A stretch of DNA of 64,000 nt, taken from positions 2,170,001 through 2,234,000 of the forward strand of contig JAUEDM010000004.1 in assembly GCA_033439685.1 (NCBI GenBank), in the 5' to 3' direction. Within the stretch, counting starts at the first letter, position 1. Every line of letters begins with the position of its first letter. Shown here piece after piece: positions 46,630 through 60,039 of the stretch. Under the pieces are notes generated by a model. It was not told where the DNA came from and made no database searches. It saw only the letters and a program-made list of their open reading frames with translations. The DNA comes from Apodospora peruviana (taxonomy: Eukaryota; Ascomycota; Sordariomycetes; Sordariales; Lasiosphaeriaceae). Both the position numbers and the translations under genes were made by a program.

Positions 46630-49600
46630 TCAAGGCTCGCTAAAGATGATATGGCTGTTCTCGATGATGAACTGCACCGCAAGATTCTTGGAATGCATGT
46701 CCGTCATCTCCTTTTCGAGACTGTGGTCTCTCATGATCGTCGGCGCGAAAACAACAGCCAGATTTTTGGGCGACATCTGTGACGGAGAAATCAAGTCAGA
46801 AATCATGTCAGAAATCATGACAATCCAAAAACAAGGCAAAGAATGCATACCAGGTTTTCTCGCTCCCTGCTTGCCACGCGAGCGAGATGGAACATGAGGA
46901 ATTCAAGACAGTGTTGGTGCTGTGTTGGGAGCATCTTGAACGTGTCGGCCAAGTGAGCGCAACGATCCTCTTCGCTTTGGATCACTGTTCAATGGATTCA
47001 TCAGTACAGGTTTGCTCGCGATTTGTCTCCATGCTTCCACTTACTGTTCGACTCCAAAATACGTTCGTATACCTCGAAAGTGAGCAACGGGTTAGGCAAC
47101 TTGCGGAAATACTGCTTCAGCACGCTCGTGACGGCCGTAATGTCGAGACCTGGATCCGAGATATCAAAGTCTTGACTCTTGTCAAAGCCTTCCTTGATCA
47201 TATTTATTTGTGAATTGCCACCCGTCTTCCTGTAGATGCCTTCAACGTCCATACCCCGTAGCTCGACCTCTTCAATGCAGCGCGTGACCACGCTGGGTAT
47301 CTGGCGGCGTTCATAGTCGGCACGCTCAGCCAAGTCGGAGCCGAAAAGGGTAGTAGGAGCTTCGGCAATGGTGGGGGTTGAAACGTTTGACGCCGACATA
47401 GACTTGACCATGTTGGTGGGCTGCTTCTTGCTGCTGAAGAACCCAAATCCTTGGCGAGAATTGTCAATCGCCACCCGATTTGGGCCACCCATAGGAGGGC
47501 CGACCTGTACCGGAGCTTCGACCTGAGAAACCGTCATGTTGTAAGGAAGACCAATGTTGTCACCTGTTAGCCCCTGATGAGGCCGACCTTGTTCTTGCTG
47601 TTGGAACGCCACTGCTGCACGATTGATTCCCTTGGTAATGTTGTGTGCCACCTTGCTAGAGCCCTTCTTCCAGTTGAATTTCTTGACCTGGCCCTTCCGA
47701 ATATTGACGACGGTTGGACCCTCGACGATAGGGTCCTCGGGATCCGTGGCGACCATCGTCGAAGCTGTCTGTAAACTCGAGGCATCCATGTTCACCGACA
47801 CACTCGATACGCCTTTGGCGTGACTGTAGATACCCAGCCCGTTAGGCGACCTCAGATCAGCGTTATTGATCTGTTGCTTGAACCTCTCTTGGATCTGATG
47901 GGTGAGGTCATTGTTCATGTCAGCTAACTGGGCATTCTTAGACGATAGCTGCGCAAACTCAAGCAGAGCACGGTCTCTATCCGCAGCAGCTTGGTTCTTC
48001 GCCTCTATCAGCTCATCTCGCTCGGCGTGGAGTTGCTCAATCTGATTGGTCACATTTTGCTTCAGTTTCTCCAGCTTCTGCACAAACTCTTTGATAGCTG
48101 TGTCCTCCAGCTCGCGCGGGTCCAGGGGTTCGTTGGTCCTCTTTGCACGCTCGACATAACCAGCTAGGACCTCAAGCTGCCTTACCATGATCTCCGTCTG
48201 AGTATCGAGCACCGAGACCGTCTTCTTCTTCTCGAGCAGCCTCTTATTTAAATTCTTCAGATCTTTCTCGGTGGTAAACTGTCGCTCGAGTTCTGCAACT
48301 CGTTGCTCTGAATTTCGAAGCTGCCGTTTCAGGAACGCCGGGTCTTCTTGGCCAGCACTAGACAGTGAGATAGGGCTACTAATGTCGTTGAGTTGCCCGC
48401 CATTCATGGGATCCTCAGCGATTGGCGTTCTCGGCCATCGGGGTGAAGTTGTCCCTCTAGTGGTCTCGCTCACACTCCTGCTATGGGCGATCCTGCCATG
48501 ATTTTGGGGCACCTCAGTGCTGTTGTTTCGTCCATGTCGTACAGCATTCGACACACGCCGTAGGATCGAGGACGAGCCCTCGTCGGTGCCCAGGATCCTA
48601 GCCATGTCCTCGTCCATGCTGAAATCTCCGCCCGCACTCCAACGCGGCAGCTTTGGGGAAACCTTGGGCTCTGTGGGTTCATTGGACGAACTGGATAATT
48701 CCTTCGTAGCCTGCGCCGGGGGCTGAGGTGGTGCTCTGGGCTGCATATAAGTGTTACTTAACTTTGTGTCAGGCATACCTGGGCGCGCCAAAGTAGCAGA
48801 CTGAGAACCCAGGCCCAGTTGCGGGTTCCCATTGGCGTTTCGAGATACCCCTGTAGGGAGCTCCTTTCGAACAATGGGCTTGATATTTGGTATATCCGAC
48901 GGGCCAGAATTCAACGAGTCAAGCGACCCGCGCAGTTCGTCTTCCTCTCTCTGGCGAGGGCCTTGGGAAGGCGACGGTGTAGCGGCCTTGTCTGTCGCGG
49001 ATGAAATGATAGGGGACTCGGTTTTTGGGGTATTCGTAAGGATATCTCTGCTGCGCTGCGAACCATTTTCGAGGGCATTGCTGGATTGCGAGTTGCTCCT
49101 AGAACTGACCAGCCTTTTGCTCCTCGGGGCGTCTTGCAACTTAAAGTCGTCATTGCTGTTTGGTATCTTCCCGCTGACACCCTTGCTCTCATCTGTTGCT
49201 ATAGGTGAAGGTCTTGGAATTCCATTCCGGTCGGTCCTCTTGGAGAGTTTCCGTGTCGGGCGCTCCTGTGGCTGTGTGCTCTCATAATCTGAGGATGCTT
49301 GTCTACCTTTCTCTTGGAACGCAATGTGTGGCGTTCCAGCCTGCGAGTCGGGTTTCTTGTCTGACGCAGCACTCAACTTGGGCGCATTGAAGTAGTCATT
49401 CTCCTTGTTCCTTCTGCTCGTTTCCGAGAACACATCTGACACTGAATGGGGGGTCGGCGTCGCTGACGGTGCAGGACTGGGATCCAATGCCACTGGAATG
49501 AAGAAACCATCAGTATCGCCATTGTTAAGATCGCCTGATATAATTGTCGAGTTTCGGTTGTTCCTGTAACTTGCGGCAGGGGGTGCCAGAGTCGTATCCT

Positions 49601-50497
49601 TTGTTGACTCGGGTTGCCTCTCGGGAGAACGGTCCGGTCGAGAACTGCTCCGGGAGGACGAGTCGTTCCTTGTGTAAGCGGGACGAGGTCTCGGTGATAG
49701 TTCGGTTGGTGTGTCCGAGTCTGGGGTTACCCGTTCGTTCGAAAGCGCATTGGGAGGAATGGCATTGGGCGGCAACGCAGGGAGCGATTTCTCGGTGATC
49801 ATTGGTGACCCTTCTTTCTCCCGCGCCTTTGCTTGAGCGGCAGCTTTCGATTTCTTACGGCGCCTAGCCATCAAAGATTCGTGGCAGTTCATGCAGAAGA
49901 TACCATGTGACGTCCGAGCATAACGGAGATTCTCAATCTTGCGTTTGCAGTTCCTACAGCGAAAGCATGTTGCGCAGAAGGCCTGGTCCCCAGTAAGGAT
50001 GGCCAAATCTTCGATCTTATTCCCACACGCATTGCAACTGTAGGTACAGTTGTTGCAGATGAGCGACCCATCACCGAGGAGAAGGAGGTTCGCATCGGAG
50101 TCGAGTAGGGTATTACATGTATTGCATCGGAAGCAGTCAAGATGCCATCTATTTCCAGCTGGAGACGAGTTAGCACGCGGATTCACTTAGACTTGTCCAC
50201 AAACATGACAGCCTCTTCGACTTGTCGCAAGTGCGTTGGGATATTTTGCGGGTAACGCGGGCAATTGGACTCGTGACGAAGGCTGGGCAACAGAGTCGTT
50301 GAAGATATGGGGAGTACTTACAGAGTTCGAAGGCCTTACCCTCCTCAAGGATCTAGATGCCAAAGCGTGTCAGAGCCCATGTACACCACATAGACCTTAT
50401 GAGAGCTGAATTAGGGACGTACCTCTCCACAACCCTTGCAAGGAAATACATCATCCGCATCCATGGGGGTATCCAGATAGTCGTCCATGACTGTCAT
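46630..50497 (-). CDS. LIM-domain Rho GTPase-activating protein (Rga1/Rga2 type)
   Basis: Proteins of this type switch off Cdc42/Rho GTPases at growth sites and septa. Five exons on the minus strand (50497-50423, 50352-50322, 50158-47045, 46984-46851, 46776-46630) make 3,501 nt, 1,166 residues. Two LIM zinc-finger domains lie at about 20-140: the first opens CKGCGE and has WHLDCFRCNTC; the second is split between CNACGNKIEDLAILTGDQAF and CRNCKRK with a final CMNCHES. Then comes some 450 residues of Ser/Pro-rich disorder, a coiled coil of about 150 residues (AELERQFTTEKDLKNLNKRL onward), and a C-terminal RhoGAP domain. Its catalytic arginine lies in GMDVEGIYRKTGG, followed by LKQYFRKLPNPLL and MSPKNLAVVFAPTI. 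The start was chosen by two small upstream exons that complete LIM1; an in-frame ATG 9 nt downstream (50488) is possible. Domain order matches yeast Rga1/Rga2. Confidence 0.94.
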
Positions 50498-53400
50498 GTT
50501 CCGATGCTGATCACGCTGGGTTGTGGACGTGTTCAACCGCCAAAGGACCAGCGGCTACGAGCAGACTGGAGTTGGCCGAGTAGCATCAAGGCAGGTGTCG
50601 AGGATTGGAGTGGGCCTAGAATGGAGGGCCCATCGAGAGGGACCTCGCGATCGATCTCTTGTTTGTCGATGTCGTGTGTTCGACGGTGGGTGAGCGACGA
50701 GCGTCGATGTGTGTAGGCTCGGTGAATCGTCGATGTGCGACTCTTAACGGGAGAAGGCGAGTGTGGAGGCGGCGCGACGTCAAACGGTGTGTCGCGGGTC
50801 TCGGATCGCGGGTCGTTCACAAATTAAAACTGCAGCAACGGCACTTTCGCAGATTATTTAAAGACTCGGGATGAGATGAATCGGTAACCCCTGTAGGCAA
50901 TGGATGTACAGTCCAAGAGTATTGCGCTTAAGAGTGACGGCGGCGTCGCCTGTCCAACTGGGACTTGGGACGGATGGAAAGATGATGGCCCGAGGTTGTC
51001 GGCTTGTAGCTTCCAAGTTGCAGTAGCGATAATGCAAATACCTAGTCAAAGGACGCGGTGGCTACCGTAGGTAGGGGAGAGGGTCGAAGTTGTCGGGTGA
51101 GACGGTGTCCTAGAATAGACCCGGTATGAAGAAGAAAACACACAGGCAGGAAGCAACGCCCCCCGGTCTGGGTATCTTCGACTTTGAACTTCGGAATCGA
51201 GCTTTGTCCGCGGCGAGAAGCGAAACGCGGTAAGACGACGACTGTGGACAGACTTCGCAGGATGCGGTGGTTTGAACTTTGTGCACTTTGGGCTCCCTGT
51301 GACAGATTTGGGGGGCTGTTCCTCTCATCAAAGGGGCTGTCCCGGCTTTCGCATCTGCTTGGTGGACACTGGGAGGCCAAAAGCCGGGGGCCCTACTATC
51401 GAGGGTCCAGCAGGGGCAGCTCACAGGGGTGATACAGGTGCCCGGGCAGTGGGTAGGCACCATTGGATTCTGGTTTAGGTAAGCGGGTGGGACAGCAGCG
51501 TAGAGCATGAAAGGGCAGACGACGTTGCCAATTGGAGGGATGTTCCACCAGCAATGATCGGATCACCAAAAGGCGCCACAATCCTTTTGAGCGACGGCGA
51601 ATCGGTAATAGTCCGATTTCTATATTATGTTATTTTGTTTGATTCTTCTGGTCTCCAATTCATTCATCCTCGAGTTCAGTCTGCTTTAGCTGGACCCGTC
51701 GCTTTGCCGTAACAACCCTTCCTCATTCTGGTCTGGGGACTTGGGGACAGTTCTAGGTTAGGTCGAAGACGGCGTAAAGCATTCCTAACCTAACACACCC
51801 GTGCTCGTCGGCATACCTGCAGAGCCTGCTGGACGAAAACACCACTACCGCATCTTGCCTTCGCTTGCGAGATGCGAGATGCGAGAAGATGGCGAGATTC
51901 TTGCCAAGACCAGACGGTGTGGTACGTATCTTTCCATGCTTATGGTGGCAGCCGCATGTCGCCGTGAGCCTATCCGAGGGCGCCAGATGCGGGCTCGACT
52001 ACAGGCGGGGACTCTATGCACGTCTTATAAGGGGCGACGAATCACGCATGACTGAAGCAGGATTGACTAACCACGCACATCGAGACTTGTCAGCCTGAAG
52101 ACCAACAACAAGAAGAGCAGCCGCCTGCTGTCTGGTTCCGTGCAGAAGGTGGGTGTTTGCCGATGCGTGGGACGGTACTGGAAGCCAACAAGTCCGGGTT
52201 GTCTGTGGTCATGTTCGCGGCCGCCATTGTTTTCGATCCCCCATCCCGAGCGTAACTACCTATCCGTAGTTGAGGCGCCTAGTGTCAAGCTCGCACATGA
52301 AGAGAGAGATCATGATGATGAGCGGCGTCATGGCCGAGTATACTAAAAGATCCCGACTGTTGCTTGGCTTGGGGCCGTGTGGCTGCAGCCGTCGTCAAAT
52401 GGTCCACAGCGCCGGAAGAGGCACAACTCCAAGTCCCGGCAGCTGAGGCTTTGACTATGCACAACCCAAGTGTGCCTGGGCCTCGATTCCATTTCTCGGG
52501 AACTCCCAGCAGCTGTTTGCCTGTGATGACCCAAGCCAGACCGATCCTGCGAACTCCGATTCAGTCAATAGCAACCCGGGCATGCAGCAGACGCGCCACG
52601 CCAACAACACGAAAACACGCCCCTAAGCTACCTAGATGTTTCATGTTTATGGTAGCCTTCCCAAACACTGGGTCCCAGCATCCATCACCCGCAACTGCAG
52701 CTGCAACCATTGTATGTATACGTATCCGTACAGTAACCCGTACCTGGCGACAATCAGGCTAAGGAATTATCCGCATGATAGCCATCATGAGAGCGATCCT
52801 CGCATACCCTACCCCATGGGTTCTGGGGGTTCATGACACCATAAGGTACCAACCTACCGTAGGTATGTACGGTACAGCTTGTACAATACCGGCTACCCAG
52901 CATCGAGTCTACACCAGCGTCGAAAACTCTTCATCTTCCGTGAGTGCTCCGTGGTCACTGGAGGTTTCGTCCCTGATGTTGTCAGCGCATAACTACCATT
53001 CCCCTCAGAGCAAAGCAGGGCAGGCAGGCAGGCAGGCAGGCATCCCGAAGACGACACTTTTTCTTTCGTGCTCCCTACCTGTCGTTTCAGACTTATCCCT
53101 GGTTGTACAAACTTTCAAGGATCATGCCCATTTATTCGCGCATCATTCGCCGGCTGAACCCCTGGTACTTCCCACACTCTCTGTCCCTAGTCTGGTCTGA
53201 TAACTCTGGTCAAGTCGGCGGTGGTGATGGTCGCGATCTCGCGACCTCCGGAAAGACCACATATTCGGCACGTATTCTGGAAAACGGATTCGCCGCCGCT
53301 GGCCTACTATCGGGGGGCCTGATGAAAGTTGTTCTCTTGCCTTCACTCCCCTCTCTCCCTCTCTCTTACCACAGGCACATGTGCCGTTCTGCTTGCATGG

Positions 53401-54667
53401 CTTTCGCGCGTGTTGGACCGAGAAGAAACGGGTTTCGATTCCGTCTGATTTGTTTCCCCCGGATTCGATGATCCACACCATCCATCAACCACCCTGTTGA
53501 CTGCAGCTGTGGTCCTTCTCCTTGTCTAGAGCCGGCGCTTCGTTTTGCAGACCATCACAAACATCTTTGATATTGCCACCTTACATACACGTATAGCCCT
53601 TGTACATGTTTTTTCGCCCCTCCATAGAACTATTCCGTGCACAGCGTCCACCCCTTCTGGCTGGGATTCCGTTATCTTCACATATCTGTTTGGACTGACT
53701 GACTGACTATCATTGCTGCTCCTTCGTACGTCTACTAGTTGAATAACATACGAGAAACCGAATGGCCAATCCCAGTGGTGGTGCCTGGGCAAATGCAGGA
53801 ACGGATGCTCCCTAATCCGTATAGTATCCCCCCTTCAGGGCCCCTTGGCGACGTTGCAGTTGCCGGGCGGTAGTGGTAATCTACGATATGCCAATATGGA
53901 AGACCCCGTACATACCGTACATGCGGATACAAATACATATAGTATGCTAGCATTGGAGTCAAATCACCAACGAGCTTACCATTCTCAACAGGGATTAAAT
54001 CCGTCTTTGAAAGCGGAACCTGGAATCTGCCTCACGCAGGTAAGGTTGCAACACAGAGCAAATGATTTACTACACGGATTTTCATGCGATCTTCCACTTG
54101 ATATGCACGGGTACGCTGTAACCATCTGTACAGTCCCTTGTCGTGTAACAATGCCATTGAAAACTTTAGAGATCATTTCCATACGGAGAAGTTAACAACA
54201 CACCTTTCAAGGGGGGGAGGCGGGTTGGATAGTGTACATCTTACAATTTACCACCCAAGGTAGCTAGAGAATTTACAACATACAGGAGGCATGAAGCGCA
54301 TTGGGTAGGTAATATACCTAGTCAAGCAACGCAATAATAGCAGGGAAAAAAGTAAGAATTACAATAGATACTAAATTGAGGTTGATTCCCATCCCTTTTT
54401 GAACTGGACTGGACGACAAACGACCTCACACGCACGGTCATCTCTGTCCACCAACCCAAACCAACTGACAAAAAGCACAAACAAAGAGAATACTAGAAGA
54501 AACAGACACACCCTAGTACGCCGCGCTATGCTTTCCGAGAATGTGACCTAGGCACGCACCCCACGTCCAAAACACCAAGAGGTTGCTGTTACCCCATCAT
54601 GCTCATCACCTCGCCAGAAAACCACGAGAACTTCAATCAAAGAAAACGAACTCCCCAACAAACCTCT
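50498..54667. other. gene-free stretch (4.2 kb) upstream of the LIM-RhoGAP gene
   Basis: No gene is recognisable. Both neighbours are leftward, so this is the upstream region of the RhoGAP gene. On its strand an ORF of 95 codons (50820-50533) ends 35 nt before the start codon and could be an upstream ORF in the leader. Simple repeats include (GGCA)n at 53019-53042 and (GACT)n near 53694-53706. Several TAGGTA-type motifs occur near 52840-52865. Confidence 0.5.
53019..53042. repeat. (GGCA)n microsatellite
   Basis: About five and a half GGCA units in tandem, in the gene-free stretch between the RhoGAP gene and STU1. Confidence 0.9.
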
Positions 54668-57600
54668 TCATACACCAGAGCGCACACTGCCGTTAGCAGC
54701 CTGGCTCTCCCTCTGCCTCTTGACAATATAATACGTAATAAGGCTCTTAGGATCATCGCGAACCCCTTTCATCGCGTCCCAGAACCTCACATCTCCAACC
54801 CTCGAATGCAGCGCCACACACAACTGGACAGCATCCATCCTGACCGCCGACTCAAGCGACTCCAGACATCGAGACGCCAACCCAGCCAAGGTATTCAGCT
54901 CCGCCTCGCTCGGCACAAACTGCGCCCTGGCGTCCACCATCTCCTTCAGCACGTGCAAGCCCATGCTCAGCGACCGGAACCCAGCCGGATTATCCAGGTC
55001 CATGGCCCCGAGCATGCGCGAGAGTACCAGCGTGATCTCAGAGGCGTCGCCGAGCGTCACCAGCTCATCCGCGAGCAGCTCCAGCCCGCTTACGATGTGC
55101 GTTCGGCCGTCGTACGCCGCTCGAGCCCTCAGCAAACTCTCCAGACCACGAGACACGTGCGGTTGGAAGTTCCCCCGCATCCACTTGAGGAGCAGCTTGA
55201 TGGTCGCCAAGATCTGTGCTCGCACATCTTGTATCTTCTCCGGAGGGATCTGGCTCTGTGTCAAAGGAGATTCGAGAAACTCAAACAAACCTGTCAACAG
55301 CGTGTCGAATTTGTCGTCCGTAAACACAGCCTTGTTCTCTCGAATAATCCCCTGAAGCTTCCGGAAGCCATGCACGTCAAGAGACATTTGTTTGACCTTG
55401 GAGATGCCGCTGTCTAAGAGGCGGACGTTTTGCTTTGCCTTTTCCAGAGAAGAGACAGGAGGAGTGCCGCCATTTTCCTCGATTGGGCGCTGGAGGTTTC
55501 CGGTATCCTCGTTGACTGGCTTGTCTTCCAAGACGGGAACGGTAAAGGCCGGTTTGGGTGCGGTCTGGTCCTCGTGAGTGAATGGGTCCTCGTAAACCTT
55601 GAGAGGAGGCTGAGACGGGGTGTCAGGTGACACCTGGAGAGCCTCCTCAATTGGCGCTGGTGCACGGTGGGAATCACGAGGAGATGACGGTGCCCTATGA
55701 TCTGACACAGACACAGTAGGAACCAACAGTGTCATCTCCTCGTGCGAATTTGTTGAACGGTTTGCACTCAGCGGGGTATGCTTCGGTTTTGAAGGAGTCG
55801 TCCGTGGCGATGCTGCTGAAGCATTGGGAGCGGCAATCTTCGATGGAGTTATATCGCTCGACTCGCTGGCTTTTGCCGCTGAGGCCTTAGCAGCGGCAAG
55901 CCTCGATGGAGTGATAACGTTCGACTCGCTGGCTGTTGCCGCATGGCCCGGTCTCGTTCTAGGGGCTGTCCGCTTTGGCGAAGCCGATATCGTCTTCGGA
56001 GTAACTGCCTTTGACCGGATATTAGTCGGTGGGCTGGACTCCTCGGTCGAAGGATGGTCATGGCCTCGCATCGAATACGGTCCTGCCGTTGCCGGTCTGG
56101 CAGCCAACTCGGGCCTTCTCTTTGTAGGCCTCACCGGAGCCCCTGATATTCCTCCGGCGCTTCCATGGCCGTGATCTAACCGCGGGCGGACTGTGGTAGT
56201 TGTTGCAACAGAAGATACAGATGCGTGGGACGAGCCCGATACCGTCCTCATAGGGGAAAAATGTGCCATAGCTGAGCCTGGGCGAGTGGGCAGATTTTTG
56301 GCAGCCATCGCCTTCCTCTGGGCGATTGTGTCCCGAAGACTTGGTTTGGGAGGGCCTCCTAGCGTGCTCTTAGACAGGCCAAGCCCTGGCCGGGCAGGCG
56401 CTCCTTCGGCCTTCTTAGGGGAGTTCGGGTTGTTCGGGTCGTTCTGTAATAACCTCTGTGCTGTTGCATCAAGGCCACTCATGACAGACTGGGCCCTCGC
56501 GGGCCATATTCTAGCAAATGTCCAGTATGTTGACCGCATCTTCTCCCTGACGCCTGGGTTGGGGTCAGCAAGACCTTTCTTTATGCACTTCTCGACAAGA
56601 TCTAAGCCGCCCGAATGCTCAACATGGCTCTTGTGGTGGGATTCCTTGTTGAGCACGGTCTTCAGCCAGTCAGCTCCATAGAGTCTTGGCTGGACATTCT
56701 TGTCCTGACAAGCCATCCATATGTGTTGCATAATCCGTGAATTATACGTAACCCTTCCAATAATAGCATCAACTGTAGCATTGGCTTGTTGTGAAGCGAT
56801 CTTTTTGGTTGCAGCGCAGAGCTTGATCAAGGTCTGCATGAGAAGTTCCACGATGGGGTCCATTCCCGGACCATATGCTCTAGCGAGTTCCTGGACAAAG
56901 CTGCAGCCCTCTTTAGAGAGACTGGTCCTAAGGGAGGTGATCGCCTTGATGACACCGTCAAGTAGTCCGCGGACTCCGCTGAAGTAGCTGTCGTGGAAGT
57001 CCGAGACAGCATTGCCAGCCATCAATTTCCGCAGCTTTGTTACGCTCTCCTCTCGCTTCAACCAGTTCTGTTCGGTCTCCCTGCCTTCGAAATGTATGTG
57101 CATTTCCCTAAAACTGTCGTCGAGCTCGCGTTGTGTATTCACATACATAGGGTCGACCTGCTCGGGGCGAGTATCCAGCATGGCGGGAGTAATCGGGCGC
57201 TCGTTAGGAAGCGACGATACACTTGCAGCGAGTGACCGAGTTGACTGGGAGGTCTCCTCTGATCCGTCGGATTGCGAAGGGGGCGCGGAGGCTGTTGGGG
57301 CAAGCTCTTTGACTATAGCTTGCTCGATCGCAGGCCGAACCTTGAAGGTCTTCAACTGCCTCTTAAGGTCAGACTTGGCAGCATTTGGAGCATTCCTACA
57401 TATCCATTAGCTTCGATAACGGTACCGCAAAAATATTTTTGTGGGATATACCGGAATAGCTCTATGACAGTGGACTTAGCAGCGTCGCGAACCATGCCGT
57501 CCGCGTCTTCGAGCAGCTCCATCAATGTCGGTACATAGCCACGAAATTGCAGGCCGTTTTCTTGATGCATCTACAAACATGTTAGCTTCGCAACGATACC

Positions 57601-58095
57601 CAGCAATGTGAAAAAGGGGGGGCGCATTACTTGAAGGAGCCATGTCAAGCTCATCTCCTTTGCCCTCGGGTTCTTGCCCACCATGGCAGTGTTGCGCACG
57701 GAACGCTCGACATCCAGGGGCGCAACTTTATATAATGTACTCATGGCTTGCAGAGCAAGCGAGCGGAATTTGTCCTTCTGGTCACCCAGCTTCTCAACGA
57801 TCAATGGCAGTGTGCGCGGCGCCTCCTTGCCAAGTTGTTTTGGGTCTTGACGCGACAAGCGGGCTAGCAAGTGATTGAGAGATGTGAAGCCGGCATTAAC
57901 CAATACGGCGTGTTGAGATACGGATGCGGTGCGAAGCGCGTCGAAGAGCGGTGCGATACAAGTGTCGGGAACATTGTGCTGCTTGATGCCGGATTTGATA
58001 ATGTTGACGTGATTGACTTTGCCGTCGATCGGGGCATCGGTTCGCAAAATCGCGATAAGGTCGGCGACCTGTTTGTCGGTGATTCTGTCCGCCAT
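54668..58095 (-). CDS. STU1: CLASP-family microtubule-binding protein Stu1
   Basis: Stu1 binds spindle and interpolar microtubules and stabilises plus ends. Exons on the minus strand are 58095-57631, 57570-57452 and 57395-54668: 3,312 nt, 1,103 residues. The N-terminal TOG-like array starts MADRITDKQVADLIAILRTD and includes repeated HEAT helices (FRSLALQAMSTLYK; GYVPTLMELLEDADGMVRDAA). The second array, the CLASP_N domain (about 285-500), begins with HFEGRETEQNWLKREESVTK and includes GLADPNPGVREKMRSTYWTF. A Ser/Pro/Arg-rich linker of some 250 residues follows, with basic patches likely to bind microtubules. The C-terminal helical region (GLFEFLESPL...; MLGAMDLDNPAGFRSLSMGL) corresponds to the dimer and partner-binding end. 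Introns of 60 and 56 nt are canonical, with GCTAAC and GCTAAT branch sites. Confidence 0.95.
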
Positions 58096-58904
58096 GTCCC
58101 CTTGAGAAGAGGATACGGTCGGCGTGGCGTCAAAATTGTTCTTTGTCGCGGGAGAAAGTTCCGTCCGGGTTTGTTTTCTTGGCTACAAAACACAAAAAGA
58201 AAACAATCGAGCAGGCGGTGCCGCACAGGAGCGTCGCACAGGATATTGAGGGACACACTCGAAGTTGAGGCTCGTTTTTACGGGCAATCTGAGTCGGAGC
58301 AAAAGAATACACTCGAGGAATTCTGCAGGGTGCGGTAGGATGCGGTTGATGCTCGTCGCAGACGGTCAATCAGTAGGTCGAGGTTGTGAGGTGTCTGCCA
58401 AGCCCACGGTGTTTCCTAGGAGTCGCGCAGTTTCGTTCGTTCAATCCGTACCCTTGTCGCAATACCTCAAGTTTCTCGGCCAGACGCACTGACAATCCTT
58501 CCGCTAGTTCCCGTCCAGGGTCCAGTTCTGAACAATCCCACAGAACACCCCTGTGAGCTGTATGCCCCGCTCGAAAAACCCCGCCATTTTGTTTGGAGAT
58601 GTCCAGGAGGGGCACCGGGCAACCACCACTTCACACAAGGTCAGGGAGATGGGATCAAGATGTGGGCGTTATCCCTAAGGTAGTTCAAGTTGTTATCAGA
58701 GCACAACAAACGGACTTTGACGACTAACTTAACACAGACAGCTTTGAATGAAACTACCTTATCCACACACAAGATTTGGTCTACATTTTGTGTCACGTTG
58801 TATCTACAGTACCTAGCCGTTCCATATGTTTCACCCCATTTCCGATCTCACTTCAATCCTAGCTTCAACCACTTTCCATCGTACCTCAACACTCTCCAAC
58901 CATC
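58096..58904. promoter_or_regulatory. divergent intergenic region STU1 / BSP gene
   Basis: This 809-bp region holds both promoters. No distinct element is recognised beyond CT-rich leaders. Confidence 0.5.
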
Positions 58905-60039
58905 ATGACCGTGACAGTACCAAAGACAACTCCGGCTCCAACGGCTCTTGTTATATTCTCCCCGCCGACATCCAGCGCAGCAGCAGGCCCCCCTCCTCCC
59001 CAACCATCCAATGCCCCTCCTGCGCCAGGTACGAGCAAAAGTGTAAAGGAGGACAACCACAAAGATGAAGAAGACGACGCCGAGGAGACCGGAGACGGAG
59101 GCGATGATGATGGCTTCAGACAGCCCAAGCTTCGCCTGGAGATCCGGGACCTCGATCACCCCGGCGCAGCCAAGTTCCTTGATGCGGTCAACGCCGGCAA
59201 GATTCTGTCCGTCGCCGTCGGCAACGTCCAACGGCTCCTGTATTGGTCGCCAGCGGAACCGCACACCACGATGCCGAAGACGCGGTCTGTGACGATCATC
59301 CTGCGTGACATGGGCGGTGTAGCGTACACAACGGGGGTAACTAAACTGCTTTTTCTTCCTCCTCTCTCTGTTGGGCATCTAGACCAAGTTGATAAAAAAG
59401 ACTTCCCCTTCCTCCTCCCAAAATTTCAACTTTGTACAAGTTTCTGGAGTGATAAATATATCCAGAGTACGCGTCCCACATGAAACTAAATCCCCCTATA
59501 AAAAGACCGATCTAGACAGCGACCACAAAGAAATCCACTTCTCCCTCGGCTACATAAACGGCATCTCCCCAGCCTCGCGCCTCACCGCCGAGATCACCGG
59601 CGTGCTGACCCACGAGCTGGTGCACTGCTACCAGTGGGATGCTAAGGGCACCTGTCCGGGCGGGCTGGTCGAGGGCATAGCCGACTGGGTTCGGCTCAAC
59701 TGCGACCTGAGCCCGCCTCACTGGAAACGTGAGACGGCCGGCGGTATGTCTTCCTCCTCCCCTTACCTAGGTACCTATCAGGAACAATGAAAAATGACTG
59801 ACATTACATATATGTTTGGAATCAATCAAGAATGGGATAGAGGCTACCAACACACAGCCTACTTTCTGGACTACATTGAAAACCGCTTCGGTGCCGGGTC
59901 CGTCCGGCGGATCAACGAGAAGCTCCGGCGGCACAAATACAACGTCAAGCCGTTCTGGACAGAGCTCCTTGGTCGCCCTGTGGAGCAGTTATGGCAAGAT
60001 TATGTTGAGAAACAGAGTAAAGAAAATGAAAAGTGCTAG
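58905..60039 (+). CDS. basic secretory protein (BSP)-family putative metalloprotease
   Basis: The BSP family (PF04450) was first described in plants as secreted defence proteins; members carry an HExxH motif and are thought to be zinc peptidases. Exons 58905-59336, 59506-59743 and 59831-60039 give 879 nt, 292 residues. The catalytic-type motif is HELVHCYQWD near residue 177, followed by GGLVEGIADWVRL with a further acidic residue, as in the family. Other conserved blocks are SVTIILRDMGGVAYTTG, DHKEIHFSLGYI and WDRGYQHTAYFLDYIENRFG. The first 75 residues are Pro/Ala-rich then acidic (DDAEETGDGGDDDGF), with no signal peptide or membrane segment, so the protein may be cytosolic. The first intron is 169 nt; its acceptor was placed at 59505 because it restores TDLDSDHKEIHF. 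A nearer acceptor at 59519 is possible. Family call is strong; enzyme activity is inferred. Confidence 0.85.

Noticed and set aside
54599..55417. 272-codon plus-strand ORF
   Set aside because: Antisense to the last STU1 exon; Arg/Gln/His-rich shadow.
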